Part shown: positions 7,637 through 20,418 of the stretch, one piece after another
Position numbering within the stretch: position 1 is the first letter of the stretch
Layout of the letters: every line of letters starts with the position of its first letter
Origin: an uncultured Acetobacteraceae bacterium
Lineage (GTDB): Bacteria > Pseudomonadota > Alphaproteobacteria > Acetobacterales > Acetobacteraceae
Reading direction: 5' to 3'
Length of the DNA: 64,000 bases
NCBI GenBank assembly: GCA_903924985.1
Contig: CAIYDT010000047.1
Location: 1 to 64,000 of the forward strand
Translations under genes and position numbers: made by a program
Notes under the pieces: generated by a model
The model's input: only the letters and a program-made list of their open reading frames with translations
Databases searched by the model: none
Told to the model about the DNA's origin: nothing

Positions 7637-8517
7637 CCCAAACCCCTCACCCGTCCCGCCAGGCCCCGGGCATCCACCACAAGGCGGTTGGCGATATCCT
7701 GGTCACCGCGCTGAACGACGGCATGTTCGAGGGTTCGTTCGCCATGCTTGCCGCGTTCGAGACCGGCACGGCCGAGCAGATGCACCGCGACCGCTTCCGC
7801 GCCATCCCGCCCAAGCTGGCGGTGAACAGCTTCCTGATCCAGACCGAGGACCGCACCATCCTGGTGGACAGCGGCTGCGGCGGGGTGTTCGGGCCGGCGC
7901 TGGGCAACCTCGCAGGCAACCTGGCGGCATTGGGCATCAAGCCGGGGGACGTGGACACCGTGCTGTGCACCCATCTGCACCCGGATCATGTCGGCGGCTT
8001 GGTCGATGGCGCGGGCAAGTCGGTGTTCCCGAACGCGGAGCTGGTCGTACATGCCGACGACCACAAATACTGGGGCGACGACGCCACGCTCGCGGGCGCG
8101 ACCACCGACCAGGACAAGGGTTTTATCCAATTGGCGCGCACCACCATCGCCGCTTACGCCGACCGCACAAAGCTGCTGACCGCCGGAGAAGCCATTTCGG
8201 GCATCTCCATCATGCCGGAGCCCGGCCACACCCCTGGCCATTCGGGCTGGTTGATTGCGTCCGGCGGTGCCTCGCTGCTGATCTGGGGCGACATCGTGCA
8301 CATGCCGGGCATCCAGTTCGCTCGGCCGGAAGCGGGCATGGGCTTCGACATCGACGGCGCCCAGGCCATCGCCACCCGGCAGCGGATCATGGACATGGTT
8401 ACCGCCGACCGCCTGATGGTCGCCGGCATGCATTTGGATTTCCCCTGCTTCGGCCATGTGGCGAAGGCGCAATCGGGTTACGTCTTCGTGCCCGATGTCT
8501 GGACACCGGACCTCTGA
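7633..8517 (+). CDS. MBL-fold metallo-hydrolase
   Basis: A 294-residue cytoplasmic metallo-beta-lactamase-fold hydrolase. The metal-binding motif is THLHPDHVGG (residues 113-122: His114, His116, Asp118, His119), preceded by the buried-strand motif VDSGCGG (78-84); later ligands are the His of PGHTPGHSGW (about 196-205) and the Asp of IWGDIVH (about 218-224). It most resembles quorum-quenching lactonase/AttM-like and related MBL proteins of unknown substrate; I cannot tell which. Start ATG at 7633 overlaps the stop of the SDR remnant, implying an ancestral SDR-MBL operon. Confidence 0.88.
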   Translation: MTQTPHPSRQAPGIHHKAVGDILVTALNDGMFEGSFAMLAAFETGTAEQMHRDRFRAIPPKLAVNSFLIQTEDRTILVDSGCGGVFGPALGNLAGNLAALGIKPGDVDTVLCTHLHPDHVGGLVDGAGKSVFPNAELVVHADDHKYWGDDATLAGATTDQDKGFIQLARTTIAAYADRTKLLTAGEAISGISIMPEPGHTPGHSGWLIASGGASLLIWGDIVHMPGIQFARPEAGMGFDIDGAQAIATRQRIMDMVTADRLMVAGMHLDFPCFGHVAKAQSGYVFVPDVWTPDL

Positions 8518-8802
8518 ATTCGGACTACCCGCCTCAGCCCCCGCCGCCGGTCGCGCCCATAAGGTCGGTCGTTGCTTCCCCATGATGCCCAGATTCAGCA
8601 GGATTTTGGACACCGACATTCCGGGCATGTTCGTATCCTCCTGCGTTTTCGGCACGATCTTGGGCCGCTTGCCGAACGATAGAAAGCCGATTCGTTTTCC
8701 GCGGGCGCGACGCGATGCCTGGACACCGGCGTGCCCCGGACGGATTGTGCGCCGCATCGCCGGGTTCGGTGCCCGGCTGGCGAAAACGGCAAGGAAACCG
8801 AC

Positions 8803-9726
8803 ATGCCCCCCAGTGAAACCATGCGCGGCGTCTTCCCCGTCGTACCCACGATCTTCGATGACCGCGGCGGCCTCGATCTGGACGGGCAACGCCGCGCGGC
8901 GGACTTCATGATCGACGCGGGGTCGGAGGGGTTGTGCATCCTCGCCAACTTCTCGGAACAATTCGTGCTGTCCGACGACGAGCGCGAGACCCTCATGGAC
9001 GTCATGCTGAAGCACGTCGACGGCCGCGTGCCGGTCATCGTCACCACCACGCATTTCAGCAGCCGCGTCTGCGCCGAACGCAGCCGCCGCGCGCAGGATG
9101 CCGGGGCGGCGATGGCGATGATTATGCCGCCCTACCATGGCGCCACCATCCGGGTGGCCGAGCCTGGCATCTTCGAATTCTACCGCATTGTCTCGGACGC
9201 CATCGGCATCCCCATCATGATTCAGGACGCCCCGGTCGCCGGCACGCCGCTCTCGGCCTCGTTCCTCGCCCGTATGGCGAAGGAGATCGAGCACGTCGGT
9301 TACTTCAAGATCGAGACCCCGCAGGCGGCCGCCAAGCTGCGCGACCTGATCGCCCTGGGCGGGGATTCTATCGTCGGCCCCTGGGACGGCGAGGAAGCGA
9401 TCACCTTGCTCGCCGATCTGGAAGCCGGCGCCACCGGCGCGATGACCGGCGGCGGCTACCCGGATGGGATCCGGCAGATCACCGATGCCTGGTTCGCCGG
9501 CAAGCGGGAGGAAGCGACGGTGGCCTACGAACGCTGGCTGCCGCTGATCAATTACGAGAACCGGCAATGCGGCCTGGCGGCGGCGAAGGCGCTGATGAAG
9601 GAAGGCGGGGTGATCGCCTCTGACGCACTCCGGCATCCGATCCCGCCGCTACGGCCCGAGGCGCGGGCCGGGCTGATCGCCATCGCGCGGCGGCTGGACG
9701 CGGCGGTGCTGCGCTGGGGGAAGTGA
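8803..9726 (+). CDS. Dihydrodipicolinate synthase/N-acetylneuraminate lyase family protein
   Basis: Class I aldolase/lyase (307 residues, TIM barrel) acting through a Schiff base; start ATG at 8803 behind AAGGAA. The active-site lysine is Lys169 in GYFKIETPQA. The pyruvate-binding motif, GGxxGT(T) in DapA, is SEGLCILANFSE here (about 41-52), and the catalytic Tyr of the DapA YNxP motif is replaced (IQDAP, about 140-144). These differences argue against lysine biosynthesis and for a catabolic aldolase/dehydratase of the family, substrate unknown. There is no obvious operon partner; the upstream 285 bases separate it from the MBL gene. Confidence 0.85.
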   Translation: MPPSETMRGVFPVVPTIFDDRGGLDLDGQRRAADFMIDAGSEGLCILANFSEQFVLSDDERETLMDVMLKHVDGRVPVIVTTTHFSSRVCAERSRRAQDAGAAMAMIMPPYHGATIRVAEPGIFEFYRIVSDAIGIPIMIQDAPVAGTPLSASFLARMAKEIEHVGYFKIETPQAAAKLRDLIALGGDSIVGPWDGEEAITLLADLEAGATGAMTGGGYPDGIRQITDAWFAGKREEATVAYERWLPLINYENRQCGLAAAKALMKEGGVIASDALRHPIPPLRPEARAGLIAIARRLDAAVLRWGK

Positions 9727-9766
9727 CCGTGGCGCCTCGCCCCGTGGCATGGCACAACACCGCCCG

Positions 9767-10543
9767 ATGACCGACCCCATCCCCAAAATCCGCCTCCGCA
9801 ACCTACGCAAGAGCTTCGGCCCCAAGGTCGTGCTCGACGGCATCGACCTCGACGTCATGCCCGGCACCTCGCTCGTGGTGATCGGCGGCTCCGGCTCCGG
9901 CAAGTCGGTGCTGCTGAAATGCATCATCGGCCTGATAGCCCCGGACTCCGGCAGCATCGAGATCGACGGGCGGGACATCACCACCCTGCCCTATAGCGAG
10001 CAAACGGCGGCCCGCGCGCGCATCGGCATGCTGTTTCAGGCCGGTGCACTCTTCGACAGTTTGCCGGTCTGGGAGAACGTGGTGTTCGGCCTGCTGGCGC
10101 AGCGTAAAATCGCCCGCGCTCAGGGTCGCGAAAAGGCGGCCGAGTTCCTGGCGCAGGTCGGCCTCGCCGCCAGCGTGGGAGATTTGTCCCCGGCGGAGCT
10201 ATCGGGCGGCATGCAGAAGCGCGTGGCCCTGGCGCGCGCCATCGCGGCCCGTCCGGACATCCTGTTCTTCGATGAGCCAACGACCGGGCTGGACCCCATC
10301 ATGGGGGCGGTGATCGACGGATTGATCGTGGATTGCGTGAAGAAGCTGGGGAGCACCGCGGTGGCGATCACCCACGACATGGCGAGTGCGCGGCGCATCG
10401 GGGATACGGCGGCGATGATCCACAAGGGCCGGATCGTCTGGAATGGGCCGGCCGCACATTTGATGGACAGCGGCAACCCGGAAGTCGACCAGTTCACCCA
10501 CGGGCGGCGCGAGGGGCCGATTCAGATGGAGTTGCGGCGATAG
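9767..10543 (+). CDS. ABC transporter ATP-binding protein, MlaF-like
   Basis: ATPase of the Mla/Ttg2 phospholipid-transport type (258 residues from the ATG at 9767; an ATG at 9749 would add six residues). Walker A is GGSGSGKS (40-47), the signature is LSGGMQKRVALARA (145-158) and Walker B is ILFFDEPTTGLDP (about 165-177). SGGMQKR and the NxxF(G/P)L region (ENVVFGLL) are characteristic of MlaF. In most genomes mlaF sits beside mlaE and mlaD; here neither neighbour is an Mla component, so its permease partner must lie elsewhere. The stop is followed directly by an extragenic palindrome. Confidence 0.85.
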   Translation: MTDPIPKIRLRNLRKSFGPKVVLDGIDLDVMPGTSLVVIGGSGSGKSVLLKCIIGLIAPDSGSIEIDGRDITTLPYSEQTAARARIGMLFQAGALFDSLPVWENVVFGLLAQRKIARAQGREKAAEFLAQVGLAASVGDLSPAELSGGMQKRVALARAIAARPDILFFDEPTTGLDPIMGAVIDGLIVDCVKKLGSTAVAITHDMASARRIGDTAAMIHKGRIVWNGPAAHLMDSGNPEVDQFTHGRREGPIQMELRR

Positions 10544-10560
10544 TGGCGGCGTGCCCAACC

Positions 10561-10659
10561 GTCATGGTCGGGCTTGACCCGTCCACCCCCGGCCAATGTG
10601 GCACGTTGACGCACTGTGCGTCGGTTTCCGGAGGTGGTCGGGTCAAGCCCGACCCTGAC
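10561..10659. repeat. Extragenic imperfect palindrome (long hairpin), GTCATGGTCGGG type
   Basis: Left arm 10561-10581 (GTCATGGTCGGGCTTGACCC G) and right arm 10639-10659 are complementary at 20 of 21 bases. An inner pair, CCACCCCCGG near 10583 and CCGGAGGTGG near 10629, extends the stem. The whole element could fold into one hairpin of about 100 bases. It fills the space between the MlaF-like gene and the secreted-protein gene and may have replaced the latter's natural start region. Such elements are typically present in many copies per genome. Confidence 0.75.
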
Positions 10660-10695
10660 GGGTTTCTTGAGACCCTTGCCGGGTTGTTTTTCGTG

Positions 10696-11181
10696 ATGTT
10701 GGTCGCCCTCCCCGCCCACGCCGCCGAACCCGCCATCACGGACCAACTGGCCGGCCTCTTCATCCAGGGCTGCCTCCCCTTCGCCGGCAGCCCGGCAGCC
10801 CTGCGCGCTTGGGCCAAAGACAACGCCCTCCCCGACCTGCCGGACCCCGTCACCAAGACCTTCCTCCACAACGCGCCCGGCCGAGCGTTCGACGCCTCCA
10901 CCCCCGGCACCAAACTCGTGCTGACGTCCTCCGACGACGGGATTTGTTCGGCCGTAACCGACAAGGCCGCATCCGCCGACGTGGCCCAGTCCCTGGAACT
11001 CGGCCTCAAGCAAGCCGGTGTCGCCTTCCGGCTCGCCATCGACCGGGACGACACCGCGGCCAAGGATCTGCACTTTCGGGAGTATCTGGCGACCCACGCC
11101 GAGCGGTCCTGGCGAATCCTGGCGGCAACCGTCAATGATCCCTCTGGCGGGCAGGCGATGCTGACCGCCGCGCCCGAATAG
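10696..11181 (+). CDS. Secreted hypothetical protein
   Basis: About 161 residues with a clear export signal ending in LPAHAAEP, so it is probably periplasmic. The start is uncertain: an ATG at 10696 (or GTG at 10693) gives a very short hydrophobic leader (MLVALPAHA), while the hydrophobic stretch LAGLFFVMLVALPAHA begins further upstream inside the flank of the palindromic repeat, with no standard start codon in frame except a TTG at 10684. The mature part has two cysteines (FIQGCLPF and DGICSAV) that could form a disulfide. I do not recognise the family; small secreted proteins next to radA of this kind are annotated NMCC_0638-like or hypothetical. It ends 9 bases before radA. Confidence 0.6.
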   Translation: MLVALPAHAAEPAITDQLAGLFIQGCLPFAGSPAALRAWAKDNALPDLPDPVTKTFLHNAPGRAFDASTPGTKLVLTSSDDGICSAVTDKAASADVAQSLELGLKQAGVAFRLAIDRDDTAAKDLHFREYLATHAERSWRILAATVNDPSGGQAMLTAAPE

Positions 11182-11190
11182 GACCCCGCA

Positions 11191-12582
11191 TTGGCCAAAC
11201 CCGTCACCCGCTTCGTCTGCCAGTCCTGCGGCGCCGTCACCCTGAAATGGGCCGGCAAGTGCGAGACCTGCGGCGAGTGGAACACCATCGAGGAGGAAAC
11301 CCTCGCTGCCCGCCCCGGCCCGGCCGGGAAGGCTTCGGCGGGCAAGCGGGTCGCGTTCGTGGGCCTGGCCGGCACGGCCGAACCGCCGCCGCGCGCGCCG
11401 GTGGGCATTCCAGAGCTGGACCGCGTCCTCGGCGGCGGGCTGGTGCCGTCGTCGGTGGTGCTGGTCGGCGGCGATCCCGGGATCGGCAAGTCTACGCTTT
11501 TGCTACAAGCCGCCGCGCAACTCGCCCGCTCCGGCCGGCGGGTGCTGTATGTCTCCGGCGAGGAATCCATCGAGCAGGTGCGCCTGCGCGCCCGCCGTCT
11601 GGGCGTCTCCGACACCGCCATCGAGCTCGCCGCTGCCGTCAACGTGCGCGATATCATCGCCAGCCTGGAGCAGACCAAGGACGCAGCCCTGGTGGTGATC
11701 GACTCCATCCAGACCATGTGGCTGGACTCCATCGAGAGCGCCCCCGGCACCGTGGCGCAGGTGCGGGCCTGCTCCTTCGAGCTGATCCGTTTGGCGAAAA
11801 CCGGCACGTTCAGCCTGGTGCTGGTGGGGCACGTCACCAAGGACGGCTCGTTGGCCGGCCCGCGCGTGGTGGAGCACATGGTCGACGCCGTGCTCTATTT
11901 CGAAGGCGATCGCGGCCACCAGTTCCGGATCCTGCGCGCCGTGAAGAACCGCTTCGGCGCGACAGACGAGATCGGCGTGTTTGAGATGACCGAACGCGGA
12001 CTTGCCGAAGTCCCCAACCCTTCCGCCCTGTTCCTCGCCGAACGCCGCGGCAACATCGCCGGCAGCGCGGTTTTCGCCGGATTGGAGGGAACCCGCCCCG
12101 TGCTGGTGGAAGTCCAGGCCCTGCTCGCCCCCAACCCCGGCGGCTCCCCCCGCCGGTCCGTGATCGGCTGGGACGGTGGCCGCCTCGGCATGCTGCTCGC
12201 GGTGCTGGAAACCCGCGCGGGCGTACGGATGAACCAGACCGACGTCTATTTGAACATCGCCGGCGGTCTGCGGGTGAACGAACCCGCCGCCGATCTGGCG
12301 ATTGCCGCCGCCATCGCCTCCGCCGCGTTCGACAAGCCCACCAGTCCCGGCATGGTCTATTTCGGCGAAGTCGGCCTGTCCGGCGAAGTCCGCCAGGTCG
12401 CCCAGGCCGAAGCCCGCCTCAAGGAAGCCGCCAAGCTCGGCTTCGACTCGGCCGCCCTGCCCCGCCGGCTGGCGCACGGCAACCGCAAGCTGGCGGCGCC
12501 GGAAGGGCTGCGATTGGAGGAAATCGGCCACATTACCGACCTCGTCGCGCGCTTTGCTCCAGAATCGGCAAAGAATGGGTAG
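11191..12582 (+). CDS. radA: DNA repair protein RadA (Sms)
   Basis: Branch-migration helicase acting in recombination and fork repair. A C4 zinc finger is at the N terminus (Cys10, Cys13, Cys24, Cys27), then a RecA-like ATPase with Walker A GDPGIGKS (94-101), the RadA-specific KNRFG motif (252-256) and a C-terminal Lon-like domain. Length (463) is usual. The start is a TTG at 11191, which gives the expected MAKPxxxFVCQSCG beginning; no ATG is available in a suitable place. cvpA and purF follow, a common order in alphaproteobacteria. Confidence 0.96.
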   Translation: MAKPVTRFVCQSCGAVTLKWAGKCETCGEWNTIEEETLAARPGPAGKASAGKRVAFVGLAGTAEPPPRAPVGIPELDRVLGGGLVPSSVVLVGGDPGIGKSTLLLQAAAQLARSGRRVLYVSGEESIEQVRLRARRLGVSDTAIELAAAVNVRDIIASLEQTKDAALVVIDSIQTMWLDSIESAPGTVAQVRACSFELIRLAKTGTFSLVLVGHVTKDGSLAGPRVVEHMVDAVLYFEGDRGHQFRILRAVKNRFGATDEIGVFEMTERGLAEVPNPSALFLAERRGNIAGSAVFAGLEGTRPVLVEVQALLAPNPGGSPRRSVIGWDGGRLGMLLAVLETRAGVRMNQTDVYLNIAGGLRVNEPAADLAIAAAIASAAFDKPTSPGMVYFGEVGLSGEVRQVAQAEARLKEAAKLGFDSAALPRRLAHGNRKLAAPEGLRLEEIGHITDLVARFAPESAKNG

Positions 12583-12644
12583 ACTGGGGTTGGCGTCCGG
12601 ACCAAGCCGGACGATAACCCGCGCGGGCGGTATGTGGCGGTCGC

Positions 12645-13217
12645 ATGACATGGGTTGATCTGGTCGTTCTGGGCGTGATGGCGCTCTCGGGCTTGCTCGC
12701 GTGCATGCGCGGGTTGGTGCGGGAAGTTCTGAGCATCGGCGCCTGGATCGGCGCGGTGGCGATCGCCGCGGGCGGCCAGGCATGGGGACGTGACGTCGCC
12801 CAACAATGGATTTCCGATCCGCAGATCGCCACGGCGGCCAGCTTCGTGGTGCGGCTGCTGATCTCGCTGATCATTCTGAAATTGATCGCACGTTCGATCA
12901 GTTCGGTGGTCAAGACCACGGCGCTGGGCAGCGTCGATCGCACCCTCGGCTTGGTTTTCGGACTGGGGCGCGGTGCATTGTTGGTAATCGCCGCCTATAT
13001 GTTGGCGGGTATGACAACCTCCATCGATCACTGGCCCGACCCGGTAAAGGAGGCGCGCTGCCTGCCGCTGGTGTACTCTGGCGCCGTCTGGGTACGGGAA
13101 AAAATCCTGCCCGAAGAATACCGGCCCCGTCTTTACCCGCCACCCGGCGGGCAGAATCCGTCATCCGACTCTTTGCTGCACGCCAACCCGCTTGGCAGAG
13201 CGACGTCCGGCAAGTAG
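12645..13217 (+). CDS. cvpA: CvpA family membrane protein
   Basis: A 190-residue inner-membrane protein with four predicted hydrophobic segments (about 3-22, 27-47, 62-84 and 100-122) beginning MTWVDLVVLGVMALSGLLACMRGLVREVL, the CvpA/colicin V production pattern with the conserved RGxxRE turn. The C-terminal 60 residues are polar and proline rich. CvpA is encoded immediately upstream of purF in many bacteria, exactly as here (22 bases). Its role in E. coli has been linked to colicin V production and envelope stress; the molecular function is not settled. Confidence 0.92.
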   Translation: MTWVDLVVLGVMALSGLLACMRGLVREVLSIGAWIGAVAIAAGGQAWGRDVAQQWISDPQIATAASFVVRLLISLIILKLIARSISSVVKTTALGSVDRTLGLVFGLGRGALLVIAAYMLAGMTTSIDHWPDPVKEARCLPLVYSGAVWVREKILPEEYRPRLYPPPGGQNPSSDSLLHANPLGRATSGK

Positions 13218-13239
13218 CGGCAACCAGGAGAACCGAGGC

Positions 13240-14706
13240 ATGGCCTTCGCCACCCAATGCATCGACGACGACTCGCTGCATGAAGAATGCGGCGTCTTCG
13301 GCATCTGGAACGTGCCGGACGCGGCGGTGGTCACCGCGCTGGGTCTGCATTCGCTGCAGCACCGCGGCCAGGAAGCCACCGGCATCGTCTGCTATGACCG
13401 CGGAAAATTCCACTCCCACCGAGCCCTGGGCCTCGTTGGGGACGCTTATAGCGATCCGCGTACGATGGCCGGCCTGCCAGGCCGCAACGCCATCGGCCAC
13501 AACCGCTATGCCACGACCGGCGAGACCATTCTCCGGAACGTGCAGCCGCTATATGCCGACTTTGAATTCGGCGGCTTCGCGGTGGCGCATAACGGCAACC
13601 TGACCAACGCACATGTGTTGCACAAGCAATTGGTGCGGCGCGGCTGCCTGTTCCAGTCCACCACGGACTCCGAGGTCTTCGTTCATCTGATCGCCATCAG
13701 CCTTTATTCCACCGTGGAAGACCGGCTGATCGACGCACTGAAGCAGGTCATCGGCGCCTACTCCCTGGTCGCGCTGTCGAACGACGCGCTGATCGGGGTG
13801 CGCGATCCCCTGGGCGTGCGGCCGCTGATACTGGGCCGCGTTCCGGGGCACGAGCAGGGCGGCTGGGTTCTGGCGTCGGAGACCTGTGCGCTCGACATCG
13901 TCGGAGCCGACTTCGTCCGCGACGTGGACCCCGGCGAAATCGTGGTGATCGACAACGCCGGCGTGCGCAGCATCAAACCCTTCAGGCCGACGCGCGAGCG
14001 GTTCTGCGTGTTCGAATACATCTACTTCGCCCGCCCGGACTCGGTGATGGAGGGCATGCCCGTCTACAGCGCCCGCAAGGCCATCGGCGCCGAACTGGCG
14101 CGGGAATCCCCCGTGAGCGCGGACGTCATCGTGCCGGTGCCCGACTCAGGCGTACCCGCCGCGATGGGCTACGCGGTGGAAAGCGGCATCCCCTTCGAAC
14201 TCGGTATCATCCGCAATCACTACGTTGGCCGCACATTCATCGAGCCGACCGACCAAATCCGCAATCTCGGCGTCAAGCTGAAGCACTCCGCCAACCGGCC
14301 GGTGCTGGAGGGCAAGCGCGTGATCCTGGTCGACGATTCGATCGTGCGCGGCACCACCAGCAAGAAGATCGTGGAGATGGTACGCAACGCCGGTGCCGCT
14401 GAGGTGCATATGCGCATTTCCTCGCCCCCCACGACGCATTCCTGCTTCTACGGCATCGACACGCCGGAGAAGGAGAAGCTGATGGCGCACCAACACAGCG
14501 TGGCGGAAATGGCGGCGCTGATCGGGGTCGACAGCCTGGCCTTTATTTCCATCGACGGGTTGTACCGAGCGCTGGGCAAGCTGGGGCGGGATGCCGCTGC
14601 GCCGCATTATTGCGACGCCTGTTTTACCGGCGACTACCCCATTGAGCTGCCCGATGCCGGGATAAACACCGAACGGCAGCTCAGCCTGCTCGCCGCGGCG
14701 AAGTGA
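13240..14706 (+). CDS. purF: Amidophosphoribosyltransferase
   Basis: First committed enzyme of purine synthesis, making phosphoribosylamine from PRPP and glutamine. It starts at ATG 13240 (MAFATQCIDDDSLHEECGVFG); Cys17 is the expected N-terminal nucleophile after removal of a 16-residue propeptide. The PRPP loop is VILVDDSIVRGTT (361-373). It belongs to the iron-sulfur (Bacillus) type: cysteines in RFCVFEY, THSCFYG and the CDAC motif near the C terminus match the four 4Fe-4S ligands of that class. An upstream in-frame ATG at 13192 overlaps cvpA and is not used by homologues. Confidence 0.97.
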   Translation: MAFATQCIDDDSLHEECGVFGIWNVPDAAVVTALGLHSLQHRGQEATGIVCYDRGKFHSHRALGLVGDAYSDPRTMAGLPGRNAIGHNRYATTGETILRNVQPLYADFEFGGFAVAHNGNLTNAHVLHKQLVRRGCLFQSTTDSEVFVHLIAISLYSTVEDRLIDALKQVIGAYSLVALSNDALIGVRDPLGVRPLILGRVPGHEQGGWVLASETCALDIVGADFVRDVDPGEIVVIDNAGVRSIKPFRPTRERFCVFEYIYFARPDSVMEGMPVYSARKAIGAELARESPVSADVIVPVPDSGVPAAMGYAVESGIPFELGIIRNHYVGRTFIEPTDQIRNLGVKLKHSANRPVLEGKRVILVDDSIVRGTTSKKIVEMVRNAGAAEVHMRISSPPTTHSCFYGIDTPEKEKLMAHQHSVAEMAALIGVDSLAFISIDGLYRALGKLGRDAAAPHYCDACFTGDYPIELPDAGINTERQLSLLAAAK

Positions 14707-15416
14707 TGTCCCCTCCGCTGAAAGATTCAGTGGCGCTCGTGACCGGCGCCAGCCGCGGCATCGGTGCGGCCACGGCCGTGGCGTTGGCTCGGCTGGGGGC
14801 GCATCTGGTGATTACCGCCCGCACGCAGGGCGGGCTGGAGGAAACCGACGACGCCATCCGCTCCGTCGGCGGCACCGCGACGCTGTTGCCGCTGGACTTG
14901 CGGGAAGGCGAGAAGTTGGATGTGCTGGCTCCCAGTATTTATCAACGGTTCGGACGGCTGGATGTGCTGGTGCACTGCGCCGGCGCGCTGGGGCAACTGA
15001 CCCCGGTCGGGCATATTCTGCCAGCGGATTGGACCGACGTGGTGGCGGTGAACCTGTCCGCGGCGTGGCGGTTGATCCGCGGCTGCGACCCGCTGCTGCG
15101 CCAAGCCCCGGCTGGGCGGGCGGTGTTCGTGACCGACACGGTCGCTCGGGTGCCGACCGCGTACTGGGGCGCCCTCGGCGCGACCAAGGCCGGGATGGAG
15201 AATTTGGTTCGCACCTGGGCGACGGAGACCGAAAAGACGGCGATACGGGTGAATTTGTTCGACCCCGGCGTCGTCCGGACCCGCATGCGGGGCGCGGCCT
15301 TCCCCGGCGAAAATCCCGCGTCCTTGCCGGGGCCGGAGACGGTAGCCGATGCCTTGGCGGCGTTGTGCCTGCCGGATGAAACGCGGCATGGGGCACTGGT
15401 CACAGCGGGCGGATGA
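14706..15416 (+). CDS. SDR family NAD(P)-dependent oxidoreductase
   Basis: A 236-residue short-chain dehydrogenase starting at the ATG that shares one base with the purF stop (TGATG), so it is translationally coupled. The cofactor motif TGASRGIG is at about 14-21 and the NAG-like turn is HCAGALG (about 90-96). The usual catalytic Ser and YxxxK are partly altered: the active-site region reads FVTDTVARVPTAYWGALGATKAG, where Tyr is present (AYWGALGATK) with Lys six residues later rather than four, so this looks like the purF-linked 'FabG-like' SDR of alphaproteobacteria rather than a normal FabG. Substrate unknown. Confidence 0.88.
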   Translation: MSPPLKDSVALVTGASRGIGAATAVALARLGAHLVITARTQGGLEETDDAIRSVGGTATLLPLDLREGEKLDVLAPSIYQRFGRLDVLVHCAGALGQLTPVGHILPADWTDVVAVNLSAAWRLIRGCDPLLRQAPAGRAVFVTDTVARVPTAYWGALGATKAGMENLVRTWATETEKTAIRVNLFDPGVVRTRMRGAAFPGENPASLPGPETVADALAALCLPDETRHGALVTAGG

Positions 15417-15704
15417 TATCGACCGGCCTACGCATGGCCTCTCACCGTCATTGCGGGCAGCACGCCGATATTTCGCACCCCGGGAAGCCTATCGGCGCAC
15501 CTCCGCGTTCATAGGCGGTTCCAATTGCCCTTCTTCCTGTGCCCCCATCCTCATGGGACCCTCCCATGCCCCGATCCGCCTTGTGCCCGACCTGAACCGT
15601 CGTTTACGCTGCACTGCGGCGCGACCTTGCCAAGGTGTTCACGCTTGGGCAAAAGGGGTGCTTGCGCGCCGCGCTAAATTGTTGCGCTAGGAGAAAAATC
15701 GGCG

Positions 15705-20330
<4,626 letters not shown>

Positions 20331-20418
20331 GCGCCGCCCGCTTTCCCTCTGTTTTTGTTGTAATGGCTGCTGGGCGGGTTCGAGACCGGCCCCGGACAAA
20401 AGTTTGTTGGAGACGGTT

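Noticed and set aside
6244-9636. A 1130-codon minus-strand open frame covering the epoxide-hydrolase-like gene and everything to 9636.
   Set aside because: Only the part up to 7356 is a recognisable protein; the rest is the antisense of the MBL and DapA-like genes, kept open by high GC.
10494-11879. A 461-codon minus-strand frame opposite the secreted protein and radA.
   Set aside because: Ser/Arg/Pro/Ala-rich shadow with no family features, fully antisense to radA.
15417-15704. Possible sigma-54/NtrC promoter or leader regulation ahead of gltB.
   Set aside because: I looked for the GG-N10-GC core with flanks and found no convincing match; the inverted repeat TTGCCAAG/CTTGGGCAA near 15628 is too weak to call.
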